Part shown: in pieces, positions 1-10,520 of the stretch
Numbering within the stretch: the stretch's first letter is position 1
How the letters are laid out: each line of letters starts with the position of its first letter
Source of the DNA: Ypsolopha sequella
Taxonomy: Eukaryota; Arthropoda; Insecta; Lepidoptera; Ypsolophidae
Direction: 5' to 3'
DNA length: 64,000 nucleotides
Assembly (NCBI GenBank): GCA_934047225.1
Contig: CAKOHE010000010.1
Location: 18,501 to 82,500, forward strand
Made by a program: the position numbers and the translations under genes
Notes under the pieces: generated by a model
Database searches by the model: none
The model's input: only the letters and a program-made list of their open reading frames with translations
Told to the model about the DNA's origin: nothing

Positions 1-217
1 AAGCAATACTCAGCTTCCCCAAGGAGGGCCGCAGACGCGGCGTTGCGCCAGAGAGGCACCGGTGCGTTCCACAGGAGATCCCGGAGCCCCTTGATTGGCG
101 TGGAGGAAGGCCACCATGGGGTTTTAGCCGGTAAGAGTCCGGCATAACCTCTCCCGCTCCCCCAAGCCGGAAGGTATCCATGAAGGATTTCCCCATGTAA
201 AAAAAAAAAAAAAAAAA
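1..217 (+). mobile_element. C-1: 3' end of a plus-strand telomeric LINE
   Basis: This is the 3' UTR and poly(A) tail (199-217) of a C-family element whose body lies left of the window. It matches positions 18612-18839 of C-2 almost base for base, including the ending ccccatgt before the A-tract. It is followed directly by GGTTAGG repeats, so its poly(A) abuts the G-rich strand, opposite to all minus-strand elements here. No coding sequence of this copy is visible. Confidence 0.85.
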
Positions 218-266
218 GGTTAGGTTAGGTTAGGTTAGGTTAGGTTAGGTTAGGTTAGGTTAGGTT

Positions 267-269
<3 letters not shown>
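218..269 (+). repeat. Telomeric (TTAGG)n tract 1
   Basis: About ten perfect TTAGG units lie between the poly(A) of C-1 and the T-tract (reverse-strand poly(A), 270-297) of H1-1. The two elements meet tail to tail across this tract. Confidence 0.97.
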
Positions 270-297
<28 letters not shown>

Positions 298-301
<4 letters not shown>

Positions 302-774
302 AAAACGTAAGTGCTATGGACATTGATCGCCATACCTTTTCTAGTCGTGTTTAATTTGTTTAATTTGTTCTTTACTTCTCCTTTTCGCTCCTTACATAAA
401 ATATATTAGTTTTTAGGTGATATAAAATTTTTTTTGTGAATTAAGTTGTTACAATTGAGATTAAATTGACCCTTACTTATAACTAGTTACAAATATAAAT
501 AAATCTATGATATATTTTTTTTTTTTTGTTTTTTTTTTTTTTAATTTTTTTTTAATTTTTTTTTTTTTATTTATTTATTATTATAATTTTTTTTTTATGA
601 ATATTAAATATTATACTACTACACGATACATATTTTATTTTTAAAATAAGTTGTCACTACATTTATACAAAATTTTAATTAATATGGATATGAAAATTTT
701 ACAATTATGAAATTACAAATACTACAAACAAACACCTTTATTGTGAGGAGGTGGGACGCACAACTTTACCCGGC
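298..774 (-). other. 3' UTR of H1-1
   Basis: AT-rich 3' UTR with long internal T and AT runs (about 509-596) that differ in length from the other H1 copies. Near the poly(A) end a small hairpin can form: tatgg (315-319) with ccata (330-334). No gene is seen. Confidence 0.8.
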
Positions 775-2281
775 TCAGACGACTGGGGTGCCGCCCGTGC
801 CGCCACTCAGCATGGCGTCAGCCACTGACGTGTCTCGGTTCCTCCAGGCCATTTTTAAATTATACTCTTTGATCGTGCCGGTCTCAGCTGCCAGGGCGTT
901 CATTATTAGCCGAACTATGGCATCGTTCTTTCGGCGAGCCGTGTAATACACACAGCTGCCGGTATGCCTTGACACCGCCACGACCGCGTGATGGATGCTG
1001 CTGTGCAACTGCTGGGTGATTTTCGCAGTTCTTATGATCACCACTCTCTCCCACGTAAGTCCTTGAGCCTCGTGGATTGTGTGGATACGCGACCCTTGTT
1101 GCTTACCATAACCCAGACCTTCTAGGAAGGCTTTTTCGGCCTGGGTGTGTACAAGGTAGAGCGTGTTATGCTCGTTTCTTGGAGGTCGCGTCTCTTCGTA
1201 GGATTCCAGAGTCAAGGACCGTGTTTGAGCCTTGGACGAGTATATGCCACTGTAGATCTCCCTTAGGGCATATGCTACGTCCATGGGGTTTCGGTGTGTG
1301 CACAGCAGTTGTTTTGTTATGCTACCAAAAAGACTGGGACTAAGGTACCTCATCGGGAAGAGGTTTTCTCTGTCAATGAAAGGGACCTGGTTTTGGTCAC
1401 CCAGGAGCAAGATTTTGCTGGCGCCGACTATCCTGGTTGCTAACACGATGGCTCCAAAATGGCTCATGAGAGCCTCATCGACTATAAGCCGACGGAAGCT
1501 CTCGCCCTCGCGAATGCCTTTTACTAGCAATGAGGCCTTCGTGCGCACCCTGAATTTTGCAGTTCTGCCAAGCTTGTCCTCCAGCTTTTGACGGAGGTCT
1601 CTCGCTCCTTCTAGGGTGGACGTTGTTACCAGGTCCGTTTCATTGTCAAAGTTGTTGACTACCCAGGTTGTTTTTCCACTACCTGGGACCCCGTTTACCC
1701 ATTCCATTTCTGGTGTCAGCATTTGTACAGCGGCTTCGGTGGGTTCAGAATCCCCTAGCAGTTTGTTTGCTGTTGTTAAGATTCTGTCCTCCAGCATTAT
1801 CCGTGTACACTTGGCGACAACCACAATGGGGTCATCCACTGGGGTGGTGAAAACTGGTTTCCCCATCCGGTTTGACTCATTTTCATCCAGTTCCACAAAA
1901 CCACTGGTGCCATTGAACGCGGCCATGTACTCCCCCGCCATTGTTCCCCCCAATACTTGGAAGGTAGCGTTGTTGTACACCGCCGCGTCGCACTCCTCGA
2001 GTTTGGAATGTAACAATTGCTCGTTCCCCCGACGATAGGCTCGGAGGATCGTTCGGCATGTTTCTTGTTTAGAAACAACTGTGCCTTTGAGCATCGCTAC
2101 GTACTCCAGGAGTGCATTGGACAAGTGGTCCGATGGAGTGGTGGGTGTAACGAGTTCCGGTCGGGTAACCAGGCCCCTGTAGGATTTTGATGGGTTTGTT
2201 TGGGTTATTCCTGAGACTGTCCCTGATGAGGTTGTGGGTCTGGGGGGTGTGAGTGTGTCCGAGTGTTTCTTTATTCGTGAT
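775..2281 (-). CDS. ORF2 C-terminal fragment: SF1 helicase domain (H1-1)
   Basis: This is the last ~500 codons of an H1 ORF2, open from the truncation point to TGA at 775-777. All superfamily-1 helicase motifs are visible in order: Walker A GVPGSGKT, the Walker B-type VDEA, LLLGDQNQVPF (motif III), CTHRNP (motif IV), HTIHEAQGLTW (motif V) and VAVSRHTG (motif VI). No start codon or promoter belongs to this fragment, because the endonuclease, RT and RNase H parts were never copied. One visible change from its relatives is Lys for Met before ASLLVKG. As a 5'-truncated copy it is presumably not expressed as a functional protein. The helicase assignment is firm from the motifs; function in this fragment is not expected. 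Confidence 0.9.
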
Positions 2282-2305
2282 GGTTAGGTTAGGTTAGGTT
2301 AGGTT

Positions 2306-2308
<3 letters not shown>
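2282..2308 (+). repeat. Telomeric (TTAGG)n tract 2
   Basis: About five TTAGG units between the truncated 5' end of H1-1 and the T-tract (2309-2350) of B1. Confidence 0.97.
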
Positions 2309-2350
<42 letters not shown>

Positions 2351-2354
<4 letters not shown>

Positions 2355-2954
2355 AAATCAACTTTTCTGATTTGCAGGCTTTCCCCTGACATGGATGGTC
2401 AGGGGCCTTTTTATTTATGTATTAATTATATGTGACCCGTTTTGGTCATCTTTGGGTGGGGTCCTCCGTCATATGATACATCTTATACTTAACTTAACTA
2501 GAATTTAAAAATAAAATCTTCGTCTTTAGTTTTTTATTTTTTCTTCTTTTCTTTTCTTTTACTTTTCTTCTGTTTTACAACTGTCATCTTTTTAAATACT
2601 TATGATATAAATATCTTTTTCTTTCTTATTTTTTCTTTTTAATAATTTTTTTTTTTTTTTGCATTACATCTTAACCAATATTAAAACTAACAATAGTCTT
2701 TAGTTCATATATAAGAATGAAGTTTTAAAACTGGACGGAGGAGCCCTCCCGAGCCTAATAAATGATATATTGATAAATTATAAATAAATGATTAAAATTA
2801 TACATGAAAAATAAAATAGGATAAGATTTAATTTAATTATGCGTACATTATTACAATTAAATGACAATTTAGACAGATATGTTAATTTAAAATTAAATCA
2901 CAAAGAAAACAAAACAAGATCTTATGTATGTAAAATAAATAATGTTTCCTTTTC
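2351..2954 (-). other. 3' UTR of B1
   Basis: AT-rich untranslated region. Close to the poly(A) end lies a perfect 8-bp inverted repeat, cccctgac (2383-2390) and gtcagggg (2398-2405), with a 7-nt loop. It sits where the H and B2 elements carry unrelated hairpins, and is a candidate RT recognition structure. Nothing else is recognised. Confidence 0.8.
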
Positions 2955-5900
2955 CTATTTATTCCTCTTGGCCGCACATCTCACAACCCTGTCTAAATAT
3001 TTTAGGAGAGCATCCCTCTGCTCTCCATCTGCTATTATTTCCGGCAGCTTTTCTTTCTTAAATGTTGTGTCCATTTCCATCTCCAGGTTAGCCCTCCACA
3101 GACCGAACCTCGGGCACTCAAAGATTATGTGCCATATTGTTTCCTCCACCTCAGGATCACATACGCAAGCGGGACTGTCCTTCAGTTTAAATCTGTGCAG
3201 GTACGACGCAAAACCACCATGCCCTGTTAGGGCTTGTACGATCGGGGGAGTTAATTTGACCTTCCTTATGACGTTGTGGGCTTTCGCCACGTCTGGAAGG
3301 AAGGCCTTTGTAACTCCCCCCGTGCTTGTGGAGTCGTACCTACACTGCCACTTCAGGACAGTCCCCTCCCGTATGGTCCTTTTGATATAGGAGGTGGGGA
3401 TGGCATCATAATTGGCCGAGGATTTTTTGTGGAGGGCAGCGTCTTTAGCCAGCTCGTCCGCGCGTTCGTTTCCAGGCGTACCGACGTGTGCCCTCAGCCA
3501 GAACAGTCTCACGTCACGGCCCCCCTGCCGGATGTCATGCACGCATCGCTCAATGCTGTGTGCCAGGGGGTGTAATACCTCCTGGCTTCGGAGCAGGTCC
3601 AACGATGATCTGGAGTCGCTCAGAATGTTTACGAGCGGCTCCTTGCCGCTCCTGACCTGCTCCACAGCCCTGAGCAACGCGTACATTTCCGACTGAAAGA
3701 CCGTGCAGTAAGACTCGAGGCGGAACTTCGAGTACTTGGTCTCCCTTCCGTCCTTCCACCACGTGAGTGCCGCTCCGACCTTGCCCTGTATTTTACTACC
3801 ATCGGTGTAAATACAGGGCCCGGTGATATTATGAGCGGCAACTGTGGAAGGTGTGAGATCGTCCAGGCACTCGAAGTCTAAAACCTCTCGTTCCGCTGGA
3901 TGCGACTTTATGTCGTATGGCACACGTCGTTCCGCCCTTCTATCGTCAGGTATCTGCGCTACGTTTTCTCCTCGCTTTGCCCTGTACAGACTAGCAGCCT
4001 CCTGGATCCTAAGATCGAGGGGGAGTGCATCTGCCAGCACTAGGGCCGATGATAGAGACACCGTGCGGTACGCCTTGCACATTTTCTGTGCAAATCCCCG
4101 TTGCAGAGACTCTAGCTGGTTAATAACCATCAGCTTTTCCGCAGCGGGGGCCCATGCGCTTGCCGCGTACAGCACGATCGGCTCTATCACCGACACGTAT
4201 ATCGTCCTGATGATCTCCTGGCTCAAACCCCAACTCACCCTTGCCGCGCACGCCAGCTGCTTGTAGATGTCAGTGACTTTTCTACAAACAGCCGATACGT
4301 GCGCATTAAAAGTGAGTTTGTTATCTATGATAACACCTAGCAGGCGGATTTCCTGCACGAGCGGCAAAAGCACTCCAGCCATGCTAATGACTGGGGGCTC
4401 AAATTTTAGCTTGCGCGTAAGAACCATCGCAAAAGTTTTTTGCGCCGCGAAGTTAAGCTTATTTTTGAGCCCCCAGTCCCGCACCTTCTGGAGGGCCGCG
4501 TTGGCTCTCGCCTGCAGGGGGGCCGTGGTGAACTCGGAGAACACCAAGACAACATCGTCTGCGTAGGCCTGACAGTACACCCCTTCCTGCTCAAGGAGTG
4601 TGAGCAGGGGGTTGAGAATCAGGTTCCAGAATAGGGGGCCCGCTATCGATCCCTGGACACAACCCTTGCTGGTTCCCTTTTCCCAACTTTCCCTCGCATA
4701 GTGGACCTTAACTCGTCGGTCCTCCAGGTATGAGGCCACTAGTTTGTAAATGTTCGCAGGGCATTTGTGTGCGAGGAGTTGGACTTTCAGAGCCGGCCAC
4801 CAAGCATTGTCAAAGGCCCCCTCTATGTCCAGCGAGACCATAAGTACGATCTTCTTGTGTTTGATTTCAGATCGTACGTGTCCCACCAGATCATAGAGGG
4901 AATCCTCAGTGCTTTTTTGTGGCACAAAGCCATACTGCCTACTATTGAGTGAAGGTAGTATATGCCATCTTATTCGGGTTACCAGGAGTTTTTCCACAGT
5001 TTTGCCCATAACAGGTAGGAGTCCAATTGGCCGATGTGCCCTCGGGTCCGAGTAGTCCTCCTTCGCGGGCTTTCTGAGTATGCATACGTGAGCTGACTTC
5101 CATCTAACCGGAAAGTGGCCCAAGGCCAGGCATTTATTTGCGATGGCTAGGAACACTTCCCGGTCACAACGGATTGCCCGCTCGCATATGTCCGCGGTCC
5201 ACCCATCCGGACCTGGAGCTTTCTTAGGGTTGAGAGATCTCAACACCGCTTCAAGCTCCGCTCCGGTAAAAGGTGCATCGTCGGTACTCAGTTGGTCCTG
5301 AAGTTCGAGGACTGAACTCTCCGATATCGCACGTATCTGGCGTTGGTCTGCGGACTCGGTGTCTACAGGATCATCCGGGAAGAACGTGAGAGCCAGTCTC
5401 TCTGCCGACTCTTTCGGACTTAGAGTTCCGTTTTGATCGCACAGAAGTTGGTCCTCTCTTCTTTTTACAGTCCTTCTGATGACCCTGTACACGCCGTCCC
5501 ACAAACTCTCTCTATCCTGTTTTGTGCAAAACTGCTTCCAGCTGGCGTTTTGCGCTTCTTGCGCCGCCTCTTTGTAGCGCTGTTTTGCCTCCAGGTAAGT
5601 GTCAACGACAAGTTGCCTTCTTCGATCTGCTGCACACCGGATGCGCCGCTTCTTGGTTATAGCGTCTCTTCTGAGACGCTCCAGAGCGGGGCTCCACCAC
5701 GGCAGCGGATGTCTTCCCTTTCGGACTCCCACCTTGGGTATGGTCTCTTCACAAACGTGAGAGATTTCCGTTAGGTAGGAGTCAAGAAATGTTTCCAACT
5801 CCTCAGGCGTTTCAATGGACTCCACTCGCGAGGCGGTCAGGTTGCTCTCTTCTAATCTGGAGCGGACAGAGCGGTCGAAAGCCAGCCAATCGGCCTTGCC

Positions 5901-6674
5901 AGTGTTGTACACACGTGTCGTCTGGGGTCTCAGGATTTCGAGTTCTTTCCCCAGACGTACGTGGTAGGTAACGGCATTATGATCCGATGTAATTAGCTCT
6001 CTGTCGACCCTCCATCCGTCCATCTTATCTAAGAGCTGGAGGCTGCAGGCCGTTACGTCGACTCTGCTTGTACACATACGGCCTCCCCTGTATACCTCGA
6101 AAGTGGGTACATTACCTGTGTTCAGGATCTGGAAATCCATTTCATTAAGGAAAGAACTGTATTCGGCTCCCCGGTGGTCTTCGGAAACACTTCCCCACCA
6201 GGGACTCCATGCGTTGACGTCCCCTGCCAAGATGACATTCCTGGTCTGCAGCTTAGAGCAGACAAAGCGGATTCTGCCAAGGTAAGGTTCCAAATCTTCA
6301 TCTCCCTCCAGGTATATGGATAGCACGGCCAACTTAAGTTCCCCAGCCTTTAGCAAGACAGCCGTGATGTTCTCGGTGACCAGCTGAGGGTCATGAATGA
6401 CCTCCAGCTCCCCACCAAAAACAACGACAGCTGCCTTGACAGGCTTTTGGCGACCTGCTGTGAGCTGAATCACCCTTGTATCCGGGTACTGTTTTAATAC
6501 GCCCTTGGTACCAACGTACGGTTCTTGGACAAGGGCGACGGATACCCGGTTAGTGTGAGCCTTGCTCATTAACTCCGCAGTCGCCAGTTTGGAACGTTGT
6601 AAGTTGACCTGGATGATTTTCAACTTGCCATCCCTAGTTTTACCTGAGAGGGAGAGGTCACTTCCATTTGCCAT
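2955..6674 (-). CDS. ORF2 polyprotein: APE endonuclease, RT, RNase H, CCHC (B1)
   Basis: This 1,239-residue ORF2 should nick telomeric DNA and reverse transcribe the element RNA at the nick. The APE-type endonuclease spans about residues 20-240, with Glu51 in LVQEPYV, GDVNAW (Asp152, Asn154) and SDH (Asp231-His232). The RT is about 480-800: LNPKKAPGPDG, Asp616 in SLDIEGAFDNAW, GCVQGS at 671-676 and YADD at 704-707. RNase H follows (YTDGSK, FQSEMYAL, ILSDSRSS, RAHVGTPGNERADEL), then a CVCD...WH...C zinc finger. The protein ends AAKRNK-stop. The ATG at 6672-6674 is in a good context (CACCATGG), 7 nt after the ORF1 TGA, suggesting termination-reinitiation or recoding. No lesions are seen. Confidence 0.95.
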   Translation of the reverse strand: MANGSDLSLSGKTRDGKLKIIQVNLQRSKLATAELMSKAHTNRVSVALVQEPYVGTKGVLKQYPDTRVIQLTAGRQKPVKAAVVVFGGELEVIHDPQLVTENITAVLLKAGELKLAVLSIYLEGDEDLEPYLGRIRFVCSKLQTRNVILAGDVNAWSPWWGSVSEDHRGAEYSSFLNEMDFQILNTGNVPTFEVYRGGRMCTSRVDVTACSLQLLDKMDGWRVDRELITSDHNAVTYHVRLGKELEILRPQTTRVYNTGKADWLAFDRSVRSRLEESNLTASRVESIETPEELETFLDSYLTEISHVCEETIPKVGVRKGRHPLPWWSPALERLRRDAITKKRRIRCAADRRRQLVVDTYLEAKQRYKEAAQEAQNASWKQFCTKQDRESLWDGVYRVIRRTVKRREDQLLCDQNGTLSPKESAERLALTFFPDDPVDTESADQRQIRAISESSVLELQDQLSTDDAPFTGAELEAVLRSLNPKKAPGPDGWTADICERAIRCDREVFLAIANKCLALGHFPVRWKSAHVCILRKPAKEDYSDPRAHRPIGLLPVMGKTVEKLLVTRIRWHILPSLNSRQYGFVPQKSTEDSLYDLVGHVRSEIKHKKIVLMVSLDIEGAFDNAWWPALKVQLLAHKCPANIYKLVASYLEDRRVKVHYARESWEKGTSKGCVQGSIAGPLFWNLILNPLLTLLEQEGVYCQAYADDVVLVFSEFTTAPLQARANAALQKVRDWGLKNKLNFAAQKTFAMVLTRKLKFEPPVISMAGVLLPLVQEIRLLGVIIDNKLTFNAHVSAVCRKVTDIYKQLACAARVSWGLSQEIIRTIYVSVIEPIVLYAASAWAPAAEKLMVINQLESLQRGFAQKMCKAYRTVSLSSALVLADALPLDLRIQEAASLYRAKRGENVAQIPDDRRAERRVPYDIKSHPAEREVLDFECLDDLTPSTVAAHNITGPCIYTDGSKIQGKVGAALTWWKDGRETKYSKFRLESYCTVFQSEMYALLRAVEQVRSGKEPLVNILSDSRSSLDLLRSQEVLHPLAHSIERCVHDIRQGGRDVRLFWLRAHVGTPGNERADELAKDAALHKKSSANYDAIPTSYIKRTIREGTVLKWQCRYDSTSTGGVTKAFLPDVAKAHNVIRKVKLTPPIVQALTGHGGFASYLHRFKLKDSPACVCDPEVEETIWHIIFECPRFGLWRANLEMEMDTTFKKEKLPEIIADGEQRDALLKYLDRVVRCAAKRNK

Positions 6675-6681
6675 GGTGCCC

Positions 6682-8715
6682 TCAGCAATACGCGACGCGT
6701 GACCTCGCTATGGAGTCCCACTTTCGCCTTATCGGGCACTCGCCATCAAAGGCATTGTGTGCCAGATCGGCTTCGGGGAACTTTGCCTTCTTGCAGTTAA
6801 CGCAGATGGCCTGCGATGCCTTTGCAGAGCAGTCAACATAGGTATGTGCTCCGCCACAGTGACTGCACGAGATGTCCTTTTGCTTGCACAGTTTCTTTGT
6901 GTGCCCGTATTCAAGACATCCCGTGCACTGCACCAGTGGCGAGTGGTCCTCGATCGAGCGACGCTGCAGACCTATGTAGACCTGCCCCGCTTCTGCAAAC
7001 CGCTGGTAGAGAGCGGGCGTAAGTTCCACGATTAAGTGGCACTCATGAGGGTTGCGCGCCTTTCTACGGAAAGCGATTCTGAGGGTCTCCGTCTTAACGT
7101 CTATACCCTTCAGTAGGTGCTGATTCTGAGTTAACAGTGATTCAGCTACAAACTGGTCTGTACGATGGGACAGAACGTTGCGGATAATGACCATGGGAAG
7201 CTTTGACTTGGCCTCCCTTGACGTTAACCCCTGTCCACTCTTTCCGAGTTTGGAAGAGATCTTGTTTAGATCCTCCCTTTTGCTGCAGCTCAGTACCACC
7301 TTTCCATTGGCAGCCTTTCTGCAGCGATCCACTCTAATACCCGTCGATTTGGTATCCAGCACCTGCTCGAGTTTTTCGACGACCTGATCTCCTGTCATTC
7401 CCTGATCGGTCGCCGAGATGATGAGCGTGTGTGCTGGACCTCCTCGAGTAGGCATTTTCAGAGCCTGTGCGTAGGTGGGTCTTGTCTCCGTGCTGAGGAG
7501 ACCGGACTTTAGGTCGGCTATCGCATCTTTGATGTCGGTGAAGGCCATCTCCTGGTTGAGGCTAGGAGGTGCAGTTTCTTGTTTTCTACAAGAATCACCT
7601 ATGGCCTTCACATCTGAGCCAACCTGCTCAATGCTCCTCAGCACCGGGACTATAACGCCCCGCAGGCTGTCCTCGTTTACCGACGGCATCTGTTCCACCC
7701 GGCAAAGTGGTCTCTCCTCTATCCTTTCTACAAGAGACCTTACAATTGCTAGGTCATTGCAGATGCCGTCTATGCGAGGATCTAAGACCTGGCTCTGATT
7801 GAGAGAGGATCCACTAACAGAAGGTGCCCTTTGGACCCCTGTCTCTTTTTCCTCCAGCTGACGTCTCAGCGAGTCCAGCTGGTTCGACACCATTGCCACC
7901 TTGTTTGACAGGGCCCCCAGCTCATCAATAAGTGCTGGTTCTGGGCCCTGTGTTGACTTCGGTGTTGCCGCAGCTCGAGTTTGGTCTTGACTCACTAGTT
8001 CAGTCAGCCGGAGGACGTTTTCCCCTATCCGACCTATTGCCTTTATAGGGCCGTCCATCTCATACCCAAGCCACGCTCTTATCGCTTGGGTTTCCGTCAG
8101 CGTGGTTGAGATGTCGGCCCTAGCCTGGGTCAACGCAACGGCGTGGGAGGTGTGGAGCTCTGTTAGCTGTTTATTATGAGCTCGCTCCACATGGACAAGT
8201 TCCCGCGCACGATTCGTTTTTTCCCGCTCCAAGTTGTTTATATGTCGGGAGCGGGAGTCGGACAGAGAAAGCACCGTTTCATACAGGCCCTCAAGGCACT
8301 CGAGAGCCTCCGCCTTGCATTCCCGCTTCATGTTCCCTGCCTTTTCTAGGGCCTCCTTACCTCTCAGAAGTAGGTCATTTGCCTGTATCGAGGCTTGGTC
8401 TTTGACCACTCCAGGGGTTTTTTTGCCTCGGGAAGGTAAAAGGCTGAGGCGTGACATGTTGCGGGAATTAACCGAAGCTTCCGACCATCCATCATCATCT
8501 CCCTGTGCGAAAACCGCATCGATGTCGGAAACTTCGGAGGGAGCCGGTGAGTTCAGCTGGGATTTGATCTCCCCAGTGCTTGCATTCGCCTTGAGCACTC
8601 CCACAAGGAGGGGCTTACGTGGTGCCCTGGTTTGGACAGGGGCACTCGCAGTATTGGCCTTGGCTCTGGAGCTAGCCGACGCCCTGGAGGTAGTGCTGCC
8701 GGATTTCGCAGACAT
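6682..8715 (-). CDS. ORF1 Gag-like protein with three zinc knuckles (B1)
   Basis: ORF1 of R1/SART-type LINEs packages element RNA into RNPs and helps carry it to telomeres. I chose the ATG at 8713-8715 (MSAKSGS, A at -3); the open frame runs 17 codons further upstream without a better ATG. The protein is about 677 residues. Its middle holds charged heptad-like stretches around LYETVLSLSDSRSRH, a motif shared word for word with the H-family ORF1s, which suggests coiled-coil assembly. Near the C-terminus are three zinc knuckles: CTGCLEYGHTKKLC, CSHCGGAHTYVDC, and CVNC...H...C. The end, RSRVAYC-stop, is nearly the same in every family. The TGA at 6682-6684 precedes ORF2 in the +1 frame. Confidence 0.93.
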   Translation of the reverse strand: MSAKSGSTTSRASASSRAKANTASAPVQTRAPRKPLLVGVLKANASTGEIKSQLNSPAPSEVSDIDAVFAQGDDDGWSEASVNSRNMSRLSLLPSRGKKTPGVVKDQASIQANDLLLRGKEALEKAGNMKRECKAEALECLEGLYETVLSLSDSRSRHINNLEREKTNRARELVHVERAHNKQLTELHTSHAVALTQARADISTTLTETQAIRAWLGYEMDGPIKAIGRIGENVLRLTELVSQDQTRAAATPKSTQGPEPALIDELGALSNKVAMVSNQLDSLRRQLEEKETGVQRAPSVSGSSLNQSQVLDPRIDGICNDLAIVRSLVERIEERPLCRVEQMPSVNEDSLRGVIVPVLRSIEQVGSDVKAIGDSCRKQETAPPSLNQEMAFTDIKDAIADLKSGLLSTETRPTYAQALKMPTRGGPAHTLIISATDQGMTGDQVVEKLEQVLDTKSTGIRVDRCRKAANGKVVLSCSKREDLNKISSKLGKSGQGLTSREAKSKLPMVIIRNVLSHRTDQFVAESLLTQNQHLLKGIDVKTETLRIAFRRKARNPHECHLIVELTPALYQRFAEAGQVYIGLQRRSIEDHSPLVQCTGCLEYGHTKKLCKQKDISCSHCGGAHTYVDCSAKASQAICVNCKKAKFPEADLAHNAFDGECPIRRKWDSIARSRVAYC

Positions 8716-10505
8716 TGTTTGTTTGGACGTTTGGTCAAGAGCACAAATGAAGCAAATAAATAACAAACAATTTCAAAATGGGGCAATAGCCATAAGATAA
8801 ATAAACAAAATTTGATGGTGCAATAGCAATAATTTAAAATAATTTCAAATGTTACTAATCATCAATACAGAATATCACAGCTCTACTATCACAGCCTTAT
8901 CAGTAACAATTTAGATTAAATTAAAATTAAATATTACTAAAGATCACAATGTATAAGTTCAAAAAGGGGCAAAAGCCAACTATAAAAAAAAATAGTTAAA
9001 ATGAGAAGTAAAATTTAAATAATTGGAAAAGATATTATATCAGAATGTAAGATTAATTTATATGTGGCAATAGCCTAAAACAAAATGAATAAATCCAAAC
9101 AAGTCTATCACAGTATTAAATATATCACAGTATCATAGTATCGCAGTTATGTTCACAAAATTAGAAAATTAGAAATTAGAAAAAAAAAAATTTGGGTACA
9201 ATTAAAAATTAAAATGTGTTAAAAAATTTTAAAATCAGCGAATACTTAGGAGCCAAAATGTTAGTAATCCCTCAACGCAGCGGAAGATCTCTAGGACCAA
9301 CAGATACCGACATAGAGCGCGGGGGGGTGAGGAAAATTCCGCAAGGGGAAGAGGAGAACTTCAAAAACCTAACGGGATGAGGTTGGGTTTGAAGGAATGG
9401 AAAAGGGGGAAAAGGGGGAAAAGGCAAGAGGAAAGGGGAGAGGGGGGGAGAAAACTACCAGGGTCAAAATGTTGGGCTAGGCCTCCTCTTGTCTCTGGAA
9501 GCTTTCGCGGAGCTCTAGCTTCTAAGGGAACCGAAATAGACTGCGGGGGGGTGAGGTAAAATTGTGCAAGGGGAGAGGGAGAGATTTGGGAAGGCTGAGG
9601 GAGTGAAGTTATGTGAGGGGAAAGAAACGCCAACAAAATAAATAAATAAATAAATAAAAAGGGGGGGGAAGGTTAGGGAAATGGGGGAAAGGGGAGAAAA
9701 CTGCCGGAGCCAAAATGTTGGGCAGAGCCCCCTCTTGCCTACGGAAGTTTTCGCGGGGCTCTAGCTCTTAAGGGAACTGAGATAGAGCGCGGGGGGGTGA
9801 AGTAAAAGTGCGCGGGTGGGGGGGGAGGGGTTTTTCAAGTGGACCTTAGGGGGTGAGGTGAGGTTGGGTGAGGGGGAGGGGGGTCATGCGTTGAGGGGAA
9901 GGGCGTAAGAATTTTTTCGCTGACGTCACGCTGAGCTGAGGAATCGACCGGTAGAGTTGGTGCATGTACAAACCGCTACGGCGTAGCTGCTACGGCGATG
10001 CTGTGCTACGAGGTCTCGTCTGCGGATGTCTTCAAGCACGGTCCTGTCCGACTCCGGAGTCTCCACGCGAGGACGGAGCACCTTGCCCAGTTTAAAGCCG
10101 CCTTTGCAGTGCTGTGTGAACCCCGCGAAGAGCACGCGGCGGAGAAAAACAAGATGGCGGTGACAAACACCACGTGTTTTCATCAATTTTGCGAATTTAA
10201 TAACTCTGGTGTTTGTGAACCGATTTTTAAAATTTTTTCACTTTTATATAGAAATTTATGTGCACTTGTAATGTTCAAAAACTCACTATTATAAAGTCCA
10301 CGGTGCCTCTTCTATTAAACGCCAAACCTTAGGCCGAATAACATCCAGAGCTAGACACTTCCACTTTCACCAACACTCATGCAGGTGAGTTAGGCACTAC
10401 TCAAACCCGTGGTAATTGCAGAAGTACTAAAATTGCACCTTTACTATTTTTTAAGAATTTTTCTTCGGAGCACGATACGACTGTGACTGTGTTTGGGCGC
10501 AAAGT
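8716..10505 (-). promoter_or_regulatory. 5' UTR of B1
   Basis: This long leader presumably carries the internal promoter. The ORF1-proximal part (about 8716-9240) is AT-rich and has scattered copies of ggcaatagcc or close variants (near 8779, 8819, 8965 and 9065) and of tatcacag. The middle carries diverged G-rich monomers (on the plus strand). The 5'-terminal part ends aaagt at 10505. Its first ~60 nt (minus strand) share a CTCCG...AAAAATTC...AAAAAATAGT pattern with the start of H2 elements. No separate gene is seen. Confidence 0.7.
9250..9850 (-). repeat. Diverged tandem monomers in the B1 5' UTR
   Basis: Three related blocks begin near 9253, 9464 and 9711 with caaaatgtt. Each continues (plus strand) through a cctcttg/ctagctc segment, an aactgagatagagcgcg-like stretch and a gggggggtgaggtaaaa stretch. 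Spacing is about 211 and 247 bp. Layout and the gggggggtgaggtaaaa core resemble the better-preserved monomers in the H2 5' UTRs, so this looks like an old family-wide promoter or leader architecture. Confidence 0.75.
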
Positions 10506-10513
10506 GGGTTAGG
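10506..10513 (+). repeat. Telomeric repeat tract 3 (minimal)
   Basis: Only gggttagg separates the 5' end of B1 from the T-tract (10514-10520) of H1-2, so two elements are almost directly joined. Confidence 0.9.
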
Positions 10514-10520
10514 TTTTTTT

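Larger units (their letters stand above)
270..2281 (-). mobile_element. H1-1: 5'-truncated helicase-type telomeric LINE
   Basis: Read on the minus strand this is the 3' part of an H1 element: the helicase portion of ORF2, a 3' UTR (298-774) and a poly(A) tail seen as T at 270-297. The 5' end breaks at about 2281 (cgtgat) and runs straight into TTAGG repeats, the usual result of incomplete target-primed reverse transcription. It is nearly identical to the same part of H1-3 and H1-4. Confidence 0.93.
2309..10505 (-). mobile_element. B1: full-length helicase-free telomeric LINE with two open ORFs
   Basis: This 8.2 kb element reads right to left: a repeat-bearing 5' UTR (8716-10505), ORF1 (6682-8715), ORF2 (2955-6674), a 3' UTR (2351-2954) and poly(A) seen as T at 2309-2350. 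Both ORFs are uninterrupted and both ends abut TTAGG repeats, so the copy looks complete and possibly able to move. It belongs to the R1/SART-like group by ORF content (APE endonuclease, RT, RNase H, CCHC). It differs from the H families chiefly in lacking the ~765-residue ORF2 extension. Confidence 0.93.
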
